DNA of 64,000 nt from Celoporthe dispersa. Taxonomy: Eukaryota > Ascomycota > Sordariomycetes > Diaporthales > Cryphonectriaceae. The notes under the pieces are model-generated. The model was not told the origin of the DNA and searched no databases. It was given only the letters and a program-made list of their open reading frames with translations. Positions within the stretch are counted from its first letter, which is position 1. Every line of letters begins with the position of its first letter. The stretch spans positions 2,294,001-2,358,000 of the forward strand of contig WAID01000001.1 in the NCBI GenBank assembly GCA_016584495.1, read 5' to 3'. Positions 32,229 through 42,213 of this stretch are shown here, piece by piece. Made by a program: the position numbers and the translations under genes.

Positions 32229-34352
32229 ATGGACATCCTCAGGGTCTTGTCTCTCGGCACGACCAAGAAGTCTAACAAGGCTGGTGTCCCTACAACCAGC
32301 GCCGCAAGACTCCCCTCCGCCGGCAGCAGGCCCAATGCGCAGCTCTTCCACGACGAGGTTGGGCAAAACCGAGGCACGAAGCGAAAGAGGCCTGACGATT
32401 TGGAAGACGGGGCAGTCGACGATGACCTGAGTGATATCGACTTTTTTGCGCCAAAGGACGAGGTGAAGGGCGAGGGCAGGAAGAAGGCGGACAAGCCCAG
32501 GGCCAAAGACGACGCCAAGAAGCCCAGGTTGGAGGCCAGCAGGGCCCAGCTCCTGGATGAGGACGAATGCAAGCAGATCCTGCGCTCGCACAGGCTGAAG
32601 TTCACTCTGCTGTCGGACGGGGCGGAGAAGAAGGCAAAGGTCAAGAAGAGCAAGAAGAAGAAGACGGCCACGGTTGTCGAGGAGGTCAGACAGGCCAAGA
32701 AGCAGCTGTTTCCGCAGCCGCTGAGGACCTTTGGCGAGCTGCGGTCTACATATAGGATCTCGGGCCGGCTGGCGGACAACATCGAGGCACAAGGGTACAA
32801 GGAGCCTACAGAGGTGCAGATGAGCAGTCTGCCCCTGCTGTTAGATCCCAAGACCGCCCTGGCAAGAAACACAGGAAGCGATGTCTCTGCACAGGCTGTT
32901 GACTTCATCGCGGTTGCGCCGACGGGAAGCGGCAAGACGGTCAGCTTCCTGATACCTGCCATCAACGGGGTCATGAGAAGGCGGGCTGGTGCCGAGGACC
33001 GCAAGCAGCACGAGCTGGAAGTCATCGTCCTTGCCCCGACCAGAGAGCTTGCCAACCAGATCCTGAACGAGGGACGAAAGCTGACCATCGGTACTGGTCT
33101 CAAGGTTGTGGCGATGAAGAAAGGCATGCGGATCGCCACAGGAGATGGAGAACCGAGGGGAGAAGAGGATAGTGAGGGAGAATCCTCCGGCGACACCGAC
33201 GGGGAAGACTCTGGCCCTGAGAGCGAGGACGGGGACGGTGCCACAAGACCAACCACCAAGGCGGATATCCTGGTGGCAACACCCATGCTGCTGCTCAACT
33301 TCTTGAACAGGGGGAAACTGACGAGGACCCTCCCATCTGTCAGATCTCTCATCCTGGACGAGGCGGATGTGCTTCTGGACCAGCTCTTCCGTGACCAGAC
33401 TACAGGCATCTGGTCGGCCTGCACAAACCCAGATCTACAGCTCGACTTTTGGTCGGCGACTATGGGGTCCAACATCGAGACGATCATCACGGACCGGCTT
33501 CGGTCTCACGCAGAAACCCGCGACGTCCCTCACAGGCCGCTTGTCCGCCTCGTCGTCGGCCTCAAGGACACAGCAGTCCCCAATCTCACCCACAAGCTCA
33601 CCTACACGGCCACCGAGCCCGGCAAGCTCCTCGCCCTGCGCCAGCTCCTCCACCCGACCTCGGGCAGCGGCTCAGGTCCACCTCTCCGCCCACCGTTCCT
33701 CGTCTTCACGCAGACCATCGACCGCGCCACGGCCCTGCACACGGAGCTGAAATACGATATCCCCCTCGAGGCAGGTGGCTCCTCCCGCATCGCCGTCCTG
33801 CACTCCTCCCTGCCAGACTCCGTCCGCGCCGACATCATGCGGCGTTTCCGCCTCGGCGAGATCTGGGTCCTCATCACGACCGACGTCCTCGCGCGCGGCG
33901 TCGACTTTGCCGGCGTCAACGGTGTTGTGAACTACGATGTTCCCTCAAGCGCGGCCGTATACGTGCACCGCGCGGGACGTACGGGCCGGGCAGGTCGCGA
34001 GGGCGGCGTTGCGGTCACGTTGTACACCAAGGAGGACATACCCTTTGTCAAGAGCGTGGCGAACGTGATCGCGATGAGCGAAAAGCAGGCAGGCAAGACG
34101 GGCGAGGCGGCGGACGTGCAGAAGTGGCTGCTGGATGCGCTGCCGGATGTGAAGAAGGAGGACAAGAAGAGGTTGAAGACGCAGGGCGGGGTGGCGGCGC
34201 GAAAGACGGCAAGGATCACGAGCAAGAGCGCCTGGGAGAGGAGAAAGGAGAGGAACAAGAGGGAGGCGATCCAGGGAAGCAAGAAGAGGAAGACGAGCGA
34301 GGTTGGTGAGAAGACGGGTGGCGAGGCTGAGTGGAGTGGTCTGGACGACTAG
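32229..34352 (+). CDS. ROK1: DEAD-box ATP-dependent RNA helicase, Rok1/DDX52 type
   Basis: A single exon encodes 707 residues. Rok1 is a nucleolar helicase for small-subunit pre-rRNA processing. Motifs appear in order: PTEVQMSSLP (Q motif), APTGSGKT at residues 230-237 (ATP binding), APTRELANQ, DEADVLLDQLF (DEAD box), WSATM, then TTDVLARGVDF and HRAGRTGRAGR in the second RecA domain. The N-terminus is rich in Lys/Arg and Asp, as in nucleolar proteins, and contains LSDIDFFAP, similar to the N-terminal region of Rok1 proteins. The C-terminal tail is basic. An acidic insert of about 40 residues rich in Gly, Glu, Ser and Asp lies between the motifs of the first RecA domain, ahead of ILVATP. The mitochondrial helicase Mrh4 was considered, but there is no presequence. 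Confidence 0.9.
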   Translation: MDILRVLSLGTTKKSNKAGVPTTSAARLPSAGSRPNAQLFHDEVGQNRGTKRKRPDDLEDGAVDDDLSDIDFFAPKDEVKGEGRKKADKPRAKDDAKKPRLEASRAQLLDEDECKQILRSHRLKFTLLSDGAEKKAKVKKSKKKKTATVVEEVRQAKKQLFPQPLRTFGELRSTYRISGRLADNIEAQGYKEPTEVQMSSLPLLLDPKTALARNTGSDVSAQAVDFIAVAPTGSGKTVSFLIPAINGVMRRRAGAEDRKQHELEVIVLAPTRELANQILNEGRKLTIGTGLKVVAMKKGMRIATGDGEPRGEEDSEGESSGDTDGEDSGPESEDGDGATRPTTKADILVATPMLLLNFLNRGKLTRTLPSVRSLILDEADVLLDQLFRDQTTGIWSACTNPDLQLDFWSATMGSNIETIITDRLRSHAETRDVPHRPLVRLVVGLKDTAVPNLTHKLTYTATEPGKLLALRQLLHPTSGSGSGPPLRPPFLVFTQTIDRATALHTELKYDIPLEAGGSSRIAVLHSSLPDSVRADIMRRFRLGEIWVLITTDVLARGVDFAGVNGVVNYDVPSSAAVYVHRAGRTGRAGREGGVAVTLYTKEDIPFVKSVANVIAMSEKQAGKTGEAADVQKWLLDALPDVKKEDKKRLKTQGGVAARKTARITSKSAWERRKERNKREAIQGSKKRKTSEVGEKTGGEAEWSGLDD

Positions 34353-35593
34353 CTTGTCGAAACTAGATATCCTCCAGCTGATACCCACCGCTGCTCACAC
34401 AATAGAACCTCCTCTGCCACAACGGACGTCTTTCTCAAAAGCTAATCAAGCTCCTGAGGGCCTCCAAGCCATACAGACTATGAGCCGCCTTTTAAAAATA
34501 AAGCCAAGCATTGTATTCACACCAAAACTACACCCAGAGTGCTCCTGGGAGGTAAGGATAAGCTGAGATCACGATAGCTGCTCAGAGATTTGGCCCAAAA
34601 GGGCGAAACGCTCCCAAAGCAAATTTGGACCGCCCGAATGCTAAGGTGATGATCACTGCATGGCGAGAGGCATCATCACCCAGGTCCCCATGAGCGGAGC
34701 ACTGAGCAGATGACTGCACCACCGAGGCCTTTCGCCTGTTCACAGATGCGGTGTTGACCGCTACAGATTCTGATCTACGCTCACAATTCTGGTTCCACCG
34801 GATATTTGTACTTTACTGACCCCGTCTGGCATATTTTCTTCTATCGGACAGTAGGCTTGAGGCGTAATCAGCGATCTTCTCCAGGAGTTATTAACCCCCT
34901 CAATTCCTTATTGAACAGGCAACTCACGACTAAGAAAACAAAGTAAGCAGCGCTGCAGTGCAAAATATATGACCCAACGCTTTACTGGTATTGTTATGAA
35001 AGGCTGTGCCTGAAGCATAACACATCGGTAGTATATAATCCACCGAGCCCAATCAGACTTATCGCCGAACAGACAGAACGCTGCGGATCAGCAGCGCCCC
35101 TCTCTTGAACCCACCCCTGGCTCAAAGTTGACACGGTGCTCCATGACGAATGCAGTGTTTCGAGTCCCCCATCAGCCCTCGCTCTACTTAAAAAGAAAGA
35201 GATGTCCTCGTACGGTGAGAAAAAGCCCGGTCGCGTGAGCTCTCTTTCCTGCAGGACAACCCCGACTACTCCTGAACAGATCCTTCCAATCGGCAAAAAA
35301 TCATCCGCGAGCACATCTCTGACAGGCCAATCCGTGGCGGCGTAGCGAATGACGTGCTGGCATGCTTGTCTGTAACCATCCAGGATATGTGCCTCTCCCG
35401 CTGCTCTCCTCACGCTGGCTGACCATGCTTTCCCCTCAGCACGGGGTCGTGCAGCAGCAGTCTATCACCTGCAGGAGATCCCTCTCTAACCCCTTCGCGG
35501 TTAGGCGCTCTCTCTCTCACACGCGCGTTCAATAAGAGCGGTCTCTCATATACTTATATATACATATAGTATCGCCCCCGCGGGTGAATAAGT
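34353..35593. other. Intergenic region, nothing recognised
   Basis: This is the 3' flank of ROK1 and the promoter of the sugar transporter gene. Short frames at 34994-35413 are open on the minus strand but carry no motif. A TATATATA stretch at 35555-35562 lies about 32 bases before the transporter start. Confidence 0.5.
35555..35562 (+). promoter_or_regulatory. TATA-like box of the sugar transporter gene
   Basis: TATATATA ends 31 bases before the first ATG (35594). A start site 25-30 bases downstream would leave almost no leader, so translation may begin at the second ATG (35603), three codons on. Confidence 0.45.
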
Positions 35594-37774
35594 ATGGCCA
35601 GCATGCAGCACTCGCAGTCGGAGGAACTCCAGGGTCTCCTCGACGACGACCACGTGGACATTGAACTAGAGACCTCCTCGGACAGGGGCAGGCCGTCGAG
35701 CCAGTACACCGAGATCATGCTCGCAGATCTTGTCTCGCGGTGGCGGGACGCCACCCCGTACCTCCTCTTTTGTGCCTTCTTCTTTGCGTGGGGCGACATC
35801 CTCTTCGGCCTCGACACGGGGTCCTTTGGCTCGCTCGAGGCGCTGCCCTCGTTCCTGAATCATTTCGGGCGGGATGGGGCGTTGTCGACATGGCAGAAGT
35901 CGGTCATGAACTCGAGTAATTACTGGCCTCTCTTTTTTTTTTTTTTTTTTTGCCCTGGGTGCTCTTGTCCCGCTGGGTTTGCTGACTTTTTTTGTGTGTG
36001 TGTGTCTGTGTCTGTGAAGTTGTCTGGCCTGGGAAGCTCGCCGGAGTATTCGCCTTTGAGCCGTTGCTTCACCGTGTCGGATATAAAAAGTCCATCTATG
36101 TCTGTTGTGTTATACAATTTATAGCAATTCTCAGTACGTCAGATCTTTTTATCTTTTTGACAATATCTTTCTTTCCCCTCCCGCCCCTTTTAGACAGAAC
36201 AAATCATTCGAAACATTCTATGTCACTTTAATACTAAGTCAATTGCTACCCAGTTGAGATCACTGCCAATGAGTGGGTGCAGTACGAGATTGGACGCATT
36301 CTCGCATATTTCGCCGTCGGCATTATTGAGGTAAACCACAAGTCGGCCCCCCGTCACGCTCACTCCCTCGCCATCTGACCACGCGTGCTCGGGCAGAACG
36401 TCGTCCCATCGTACCAGGCAGAGATCTCTCCGGCATCTCTCCGAGGCTTCATCACCGGATCTATGGTCAGCGTGGTGACTCTGGGCAACATGTGGGGAGC
36501 AGGGATGGGACAGGCCATGGCCAAATATACGACCGACGCTGGCTGGCAGATCCCCACGGGCGTACAGTTCATACCATCATTTATCCTCACCGTGGCTATA
36601 CCCTTCACCATTGGTACTGTTCTCCCTGCGCCGCCCAGCTTTATGGCAGACACCGACTAGCCTCAGCTGACGATGTCCAACAGAATCCCCACGCTGGCTG
36701 GTCCTGAAAGGGCGCAAGGAACAAGCCCTGCAGAACCTGAACAAGATCCGCCCAAAGAAGCTGACCGAGAACGGGGTCACGAGCGCGGAGATCGATGCCA
36801 TCGAGTTCGCCATCGAGTCCAGCGACGCTCTCGACCAGGGCTCGTGGTCGGATCTGTTCAAGGGCACCTACCTGCGGAGGACTGTCGTTGCCGGACTCCT
36901 CTTCTGGTTCCAGCAGACGGCCGGCGGCCAGTTTGGTGAGTCTCTCTCTCTCTCTCTCTCTCTCCACGCGTGAACATGCGCAAGCTACAGGTACTGATCG
37001 CGAACCATCAAAAGTGAACTCCTACGGCCCGACGTTTTTCAAGCAGATGGGCTATGGCGACCTTTCCTTCACCTACTCCTTCCTGGCCACAGTGGCCGGG
37101 TGCATAGCTGCCACCATAGGCATGCTGGTCGTGGACAAGGTCGGCCGGAGGCCGCTTATGATCTCGGGCATGTTCTTTGCTGCGATCTTCAACTTCATCA
37201 TCGCAGGGCTCGGCACCAAAGAGAATCTATCGAAAGCGGAGACGAACGCGGTCATCGCGTCGCTCATCCTGCTCAATGTCTCCTGCAAGTACTCGGCGAG
37301 CTTGACCGCCTATCTGATCACCTCGGAGATCGGAGGTACCAGGATGAGAAAGAAAAGTGCGTACACTTGGAAACCCGGCGTGCATGGGAACAGCCCCTTG
37401 TAGGCTTCAGCTGACTGTCTCCAGTTATGGCGTTCGCCACCGCCATTGACGTGCTCTCGGCCTTCGTCATCACGTTTTGCATACCATACCTCCTCGGCAC
37501 CCCTGGTGCGAACCTCGGGGCGGGCGTTGGATGGATCCTCGGTGGAGATGCCCTTCTGGGCTGCATATTTGCCGTCCTGTTTGTTCCTGAGCTCACCGGC
37601 CGGTCCCTGGAGGAAGTCGACGAGCTCTTCGAGGCCAGACTGTGGGCATGGCAGTTCAAGGACTACAAGACAACGGGAATTGGGCATAGGATTGCGGTCC
37701 TCGAGGACCACGATGCTACCAACAAGGCTTTTGGGGAGGACATCGTCAGACAGGTGCCTGAGAGCTCATATTAA
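35594..37774 (+). CDS. Major facilitator superfamily sugar transporter
   Basis: Seven exons were placed: 35594-35915, 36020-36133, 36253-36330, 36397-36613, 36684-36935, 37015-37356 and 37425-37774, giving about 557 residues with about 12 membrane segments. I could not fully reconcile one base in exon 3, so that boundary may be off by one. The protein is of the sugar porter family at the plasma membrane. Signatures are ESPRWLVLKGR after segment 6, the DKVGRRPLM loop, and PELTGRSLEEVDELFEARLWAWQF after segment 12, which is the PETKGRTLEE position. The N-terminal cytosolic part has an acidic dileucine-like LLDDDHVD. The seven exons contrast with the few introns of neighbouring genes. Substrate is uncertain: hexose, disaccharide or polyol are possible. 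Confidence 0.87.
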
Positions 37775-37915
37775 GGGAAGGTTTGAGGAGATCCGCCCTG
37801 CCCTGGTGAAGACGTTGGAGGGTCACGAATATGAATCCAACTTGAAAAAAAAAAAAATAAAGATGCTCAAAAGAGGATATAGACAGTCGGTCGTCCCCCG
37901 ACGCGGAGAGACGGC

Positions 37916-38606
37916 TCAGTCCTCGATCCCAAGTACCACTTTCAGCTCCTTCGTGACGGTATGATCGGTTGAGTTCCGCATTCGATGACACCACTTCAGC
38001 GAACCTCCCTGTAACAGCCATTCCCCTCCATTCTGTCCGGGCGGGCCAGCAGACAGGGCGTGTCCCGACGTGATCCCGCCCCAGAACGAGCTGAAGGCAT
38101 CGTGCAGAAAGGCTTTCTTGATGTAGTCCGGCTTGGTGTCTCCGTGTTTCATATTGGATGTCATTCCCAGGAGTTTATAACTCCGCACACTCGGGTCCGC
38201 GTAGATGGGAAAAAGGCAGCCGGTGGCCTCTGTGTAGCCCGGGATGCAGACGGGCTCGCCGCAGCCGATGATGGACAGCTTGATGTCGGCTGATGAGAGT
38301 CTTGCAGCAGGGAGGTCTCCGGCTAGGGCCTGGACGTATTGTTTGCAGCTCTGCCCGGGGGGGGGGGGTCAGCATGTAATCAGGGCGGTGATTTAGGAGC
38401 TGTTTGCTTCTGATATTTACACCACAGAAGAAATGCCGGATGAAGATCACAAGCTGCCGCTCATTGTCTTGCTTGTTGCTCCAGAGAGATTTCAAGGGAA
38501 ACGCATTCCCATCTCGGTCCTTGATCATGACCTCGCCGGCCTCAGCGAGGATCTCCGCGCTCGGCAGCTCGCGGTGAACGCCAGTCTCTGTGGAGGTAGT
38601 ATCCAT
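37916..38606 (-). CDS. PRXL2/AAED1-like thioredoxin-fold protein (AhpC/TSA type)
   Basis: Two exons, 38606-38421 and 38350-37916, give 206 residues. The intron starts GTAAAT and ends CAG after a long G-run. The join makes RHFFCGSCKQYVQAL, the CxxC site of PRXL2-type (peroxiredoxin-like 2, AAED1) proteins. These have a thioredoxin fold and are thought to reduce peroxides or other oxidants, though that activity is little studied in fungi. SIIGCGEPVCIPGYTEATG, FPIYADPSVRSYKLLGM and the closing GGSLKWCHRMRNSTDH match this family. The start MDTTSTETGVH was chosen because the frame upstream is only a polyT-derived stretch of Phe and Leu. That stretch ends in TAG at 38627-38629 and looks like a possible splice acceptor, so an extra upstream exon is possible. 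The 3' end lies close to that of the transporter gene (141 bases, convergent). Confidence 0.83.
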
Positions 38607-39541
38607 CTCAAGACGCTCTCCTTCCACTAAAAAAAAAAAACAAAAAAAAAACAAGATGCTTGGGGCTTCGGTTATCTTTGCGTCGTATCACGTCGTCGGT
38701 GCTTTCGTCTCAGAAGGTGGAGGGGATTGGAGCTGACATCGTTGCGTGGAGAAGGAAGAGGAGGGGAATCCATCAAACACTAGGCCTTTTTCGGTATTCA
38801 TACTATAAGCGCATTTAAGTTTCAGTGGTAATTGTATTGTTCTTTCTCATTAATCAGTACGAGACTACTAAATCCTCACACAAAGGAACTGGCTACCTTA
38901 CCAGTATTAGACCTCGGAGTCCTATGCAGGCTGTTGGCTTTCTTCTGAGCTATGATCATCTCTGGTATAATCGTCAATTCATTATCTTGAAAATACTTTT
39001 TAAGGAGAATTGTATTAGATTTACAATATTGTTACAATGAAGACTAACTTCCAAGATTAGTAGAGCCTGGTGACTAACAGGCTATGTCTGGGAGTAATAA
39101 AGCATGATAGGCGTGTGGGAGAACTGAGCCCTTGTTCTTATCCTCCCACTACCAATGAGACTCAATGACCTTGGTTGTCATGTCATTGCAAATGTTACAG
39201 ATGAAATGCAGGCTCAACTTTATATAAGAGCATGAGTCCGAAGATTGCCTTTGAAAAGTGTTTGAGCTATACTACTATCCTGCACCCCAATGGGAATCTG
39301 CATGCTCATCACGTCTGCCTTGCGGGACTCTTCTGGTGTTGAAAGAAAAAAAAAAAGTGTCATTTTGAGACGTTCAGATCCAGCCTGGAGAGACAAGACT
39401 GGAGATCGTAGCAAGCAGGCACTGCTCGAGCATAAGCACGAGACATCTTGCTCCTGTAGGGACAAGGACTCGTAATAACACAGACGGAACGAATTACGCC
39501 AAAGACAACATCCGTCTCGGTTAATTTTTCCTGCCAGCACC

Positions 39542-39874
39542 ATGGGAACCGTCAACTCCCGAGCAAAGGTGTCTTGTCCCAGGCCGGAATGCCCAGGCAC
39601 CTTCTATGGAGCCCAATCAATGTCTGAACTTTCAGGCGAATACCTCATCAGCCCAGAGCTGGATGAGCTTCCATCGGAAGCTGGCACCGCGCCCGCCGTC
39701 TCCCATGGATCCTACGTGCCGCCAGGAGAGGACCCAGAGGAGGAGCAGTATCTTCTCTGGCCGTATTCTCACGACCATGCGGCCCAGGATCTGGTGGGCT
39801 GCCCGCCTCTGAAGCTTCGTCGTCCGGAGCTGTACGCTGAGTACTGGGCCGGTGAGAACAAGCCTCAGAAATAA
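39542..39874 (+). CDS. Possible small protein of 110 residues, function unknown
   Basis: A single open frame starts at an ATG in a strong fungal context (CACCATGG) and ends at a TAA. The product has three cysteines near the start (CPRPECPG), is acidic and Pro/Glu-rich in the middle (PPGEDPEEEQYLLWPY) and has a charged end. Its composition is less repetitive than other open frames of this interval. I do not recognise a family and see no introns, so it may be a chance frame. Expression data would decide. Confidence 0.3.
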   Translation: MGTVNSRAKVSCPRPECPGTFYGAQSMSELSGEYLISPELDELPSEAGTAPAVSHGSYVPPGEDPEEEQYLLWPYSHDHAAQDLVGCPPLKLRRPELYAEYWAGENKPQK

Positions 39875-40572
39875 CCAGCGTCAAGGCGGCGCAGCAGATG
39901 GCCATCGTTCACACATCTGAAGCCGTTGTGACGCTGGAAGGAGGCGGCTCAAGAAAAAAAGAATCTGTGATGCTGCGTGTGGGACCAGAGGCCGGCGGAA
40001 GAACAAGGCGCCCCTGCGCCCCCTTTTCAACCATTGATGCATCTCCACATTACCACTGGTGATGTCGTATGCAAAGTTTGGAAATGTGCATGTAGTAGTT
40101 CTTTTCCCCAAGAAAGTATAGTCAAAAAGTTCGCATATGTTAGAGAAGACCATCGTAGTTACTAACATTATTACATAGTCAGAATAACATACACTAAGCA
40201 CTGACCGTCTACCAACCCCTTCTTCTCACATGAGGTGCTACTCTCCCTCTAATACCGCCAGGGAGGGAGTCAAGACCCTGTAAATCCTAATTACGCCGCA
40301 GACCCCCTTCCCCCAAGGCAGCCAGCCACCGTCTGTCGACACCCAGCCCTCCCGCGACGTCATGCATTAGGAGAAACCACACGAGGCAAGGCTGCAGCCC
40401 GCAGGCCGCCAAGCAGTCCAGACAAAGGAAAGGAGAGGAAGGGAAGAGAAAAAAAAACAAAAGGGGAAGAAAAAAGGGGACCCAGCTGCCCTTTTCGCCA
40501 CATGTAAAAAGGCTGTACCTGCATTAGCTCGAGGTCCCCGCAGCTCCACCCTGCCTGCATGCAATAAATCCT

Positions 40573-40577
<5 letters not shown>

Positions 40578-40608
<31 letters not shown>
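40578..40608. repeat. GA microsatellite
   Basis: A GA run of about 31 bases in the gene-poor interval. Confidence 0.88.
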
Positions 40609-40610
<2 letters not shown>

Positions 40611-42213
40611 TCGTCATCTGCCGCAAGGAAGAAAAGGTACACGCGGGCGGCTTTTGCAGCGTGGAGGATCAGGCACGGCCGAGGACTGGGGAGCAAGCGG
40701 GTCCTATGCTTTTGCGAGATTCGGCTGTGGTCTTTTTTTCTTCTTCTTCTTTTTTCCCCCTCGTTTTCTCTCTTTATTCCTCGGAGGCAATCCATAGCCT
40801 CGAGCAGTACAGCTGAGCTCTTCTGAGCGCACAGAATGGAAAGCTTTTGGCGGTCCAGCCTATCCCCGGCACTGGACGATGCCATTCCGCAGGATGTGAG
40901 GACCTTCACACAAAAGAACCCCCCCCCCCCGGGGAATCCTCTCCATTGGCTAGATCATACCATCTTACACACCACACAACCGAGAGAAGGCTCTAGCACT
41001 CCTTCGACGGAACCTCGCCCCAAGAGTAATCACCTTACAAAAGCCCTTTCTCTCTCTCTTGATTATCCCACCAGGACTGGCTGGGATCAGCACCCCCCGG
41101 GCCCCCACCCAACCAGCCCAAGAACCGCCGCCAGCCACGAAGGATCGACCATTGCGCGTTAACCTTTCTCTCTTTTGTTTTGTCCCTTTTTTCTTTCTTT
41201 TTTTTCTTCTTTTTCTTTCTCTCTCTCACCTCGACCCTGTCTCTCCGCCTAGCCGCCGCGTCCCGATGACCTTTTTGAATCCATCCGCTCGTTCAAATTT
41301 CCGAGAAACCGCCGGCTGCCACCTCCGGGCGCTCGGCTTACCTGGTCGCACAGGAGCCGAGGTGTGTGGTGGTGGAGTTGCTTGCTTGCTTGCCTTCCAA
41401 TCCGGACTATCCCACTCCGTAGGAACTCTAAGCTTGCGCACCTAGGTCGATAGGTTGGCTAGGAAGGATCTTGCCTAAAGAGGTCGTCCAGACGAGGGAT
41501 GAGCTGGGGCTTGGGCCGAGAATACTTCATCCAAAGACAAGACAATATGCAGACGAGAATCATGATGACAAGTTTGCCATTCAACGCTATCTACTTAGGG
41601 CATCCGTGGTGGACGAGAGAGGCAATCGCTTTTGGTGCTCAGACGAGCCAGAAGAGAAATTGATGTTCAATAAGAGCTTCCTGCTGAGAGATGAGATGAC
41701 CATCTCTGGCCAAACTTCATGTCCAGGACGTAAGATACCAGAGATACCCGCCGTAAATGTCCAGGCTGATAATATACCGATCCGTTTTCTCCCCGTCGTC
41801 GTTGCCATCAGACGTCGTAACAGATCAAAAGACCGCATGTCCCCTCCCCTTGGCCCCCCTTCCTCTTCCGCCCTGTGACTCCGCTCCCATGTGAAAAGGG
41901 AGAGCCCAAAGAAAGAAAAGAAAAAAAGGAAACAAAAAACCAAAAAAAAAGGCCAAGTTTATAGTAACTTAGCCAACTCGCCTACAATAAAAGAAGATGA
42001 AGAGAAGAGAAAAAGAGGAAATAACAAGAGCAAAACACCCCCACCCACCCAAGCGAGATAGGAAGAAAGTGAGGAAGAAAGAAGAAAAAAAAAAGAGTGC
42101 TGCGAAGCCTCCCATCTGTGTGATAACGACCGAGAAAAAATTGGTATCCTTTTTGAACTCAATGAAATCGAGAATAACATGCACACTGCATCACTCAAAA
42201 AGACTGTCTCCCA

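Larger units (their letters stand above)
38607..42213. other. 3.6 kb gene-poor interval between divergent PRXL2 and convergent MADS-box genes
   Basis: No well-supported gene was found apart from the doubtful small frame at 39542. About 38800-39060 is AT-rich compared with the rest. A GA run lies at 40578-40608. T- and A-runs dominate 41160-41230 and 41920-42090. Frames at 40836-41162 and 41059-41445 are open but have no family motif, and their ends are shaped by pyrimidine tracts. Confidence 0.5.

Noticed and set aside
40836..41162. Frame starting MESFWRSSLSP that might be the first exon of a small gene
   Set aside because: It runs into a C-run and pyrimidine tracts, and no following exon with a family motif could be joined.
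41471..41878. 135-codon frame at 41.5 kb
   Set aside because: It has no ATG at its start and no recognisable motif or splice context.
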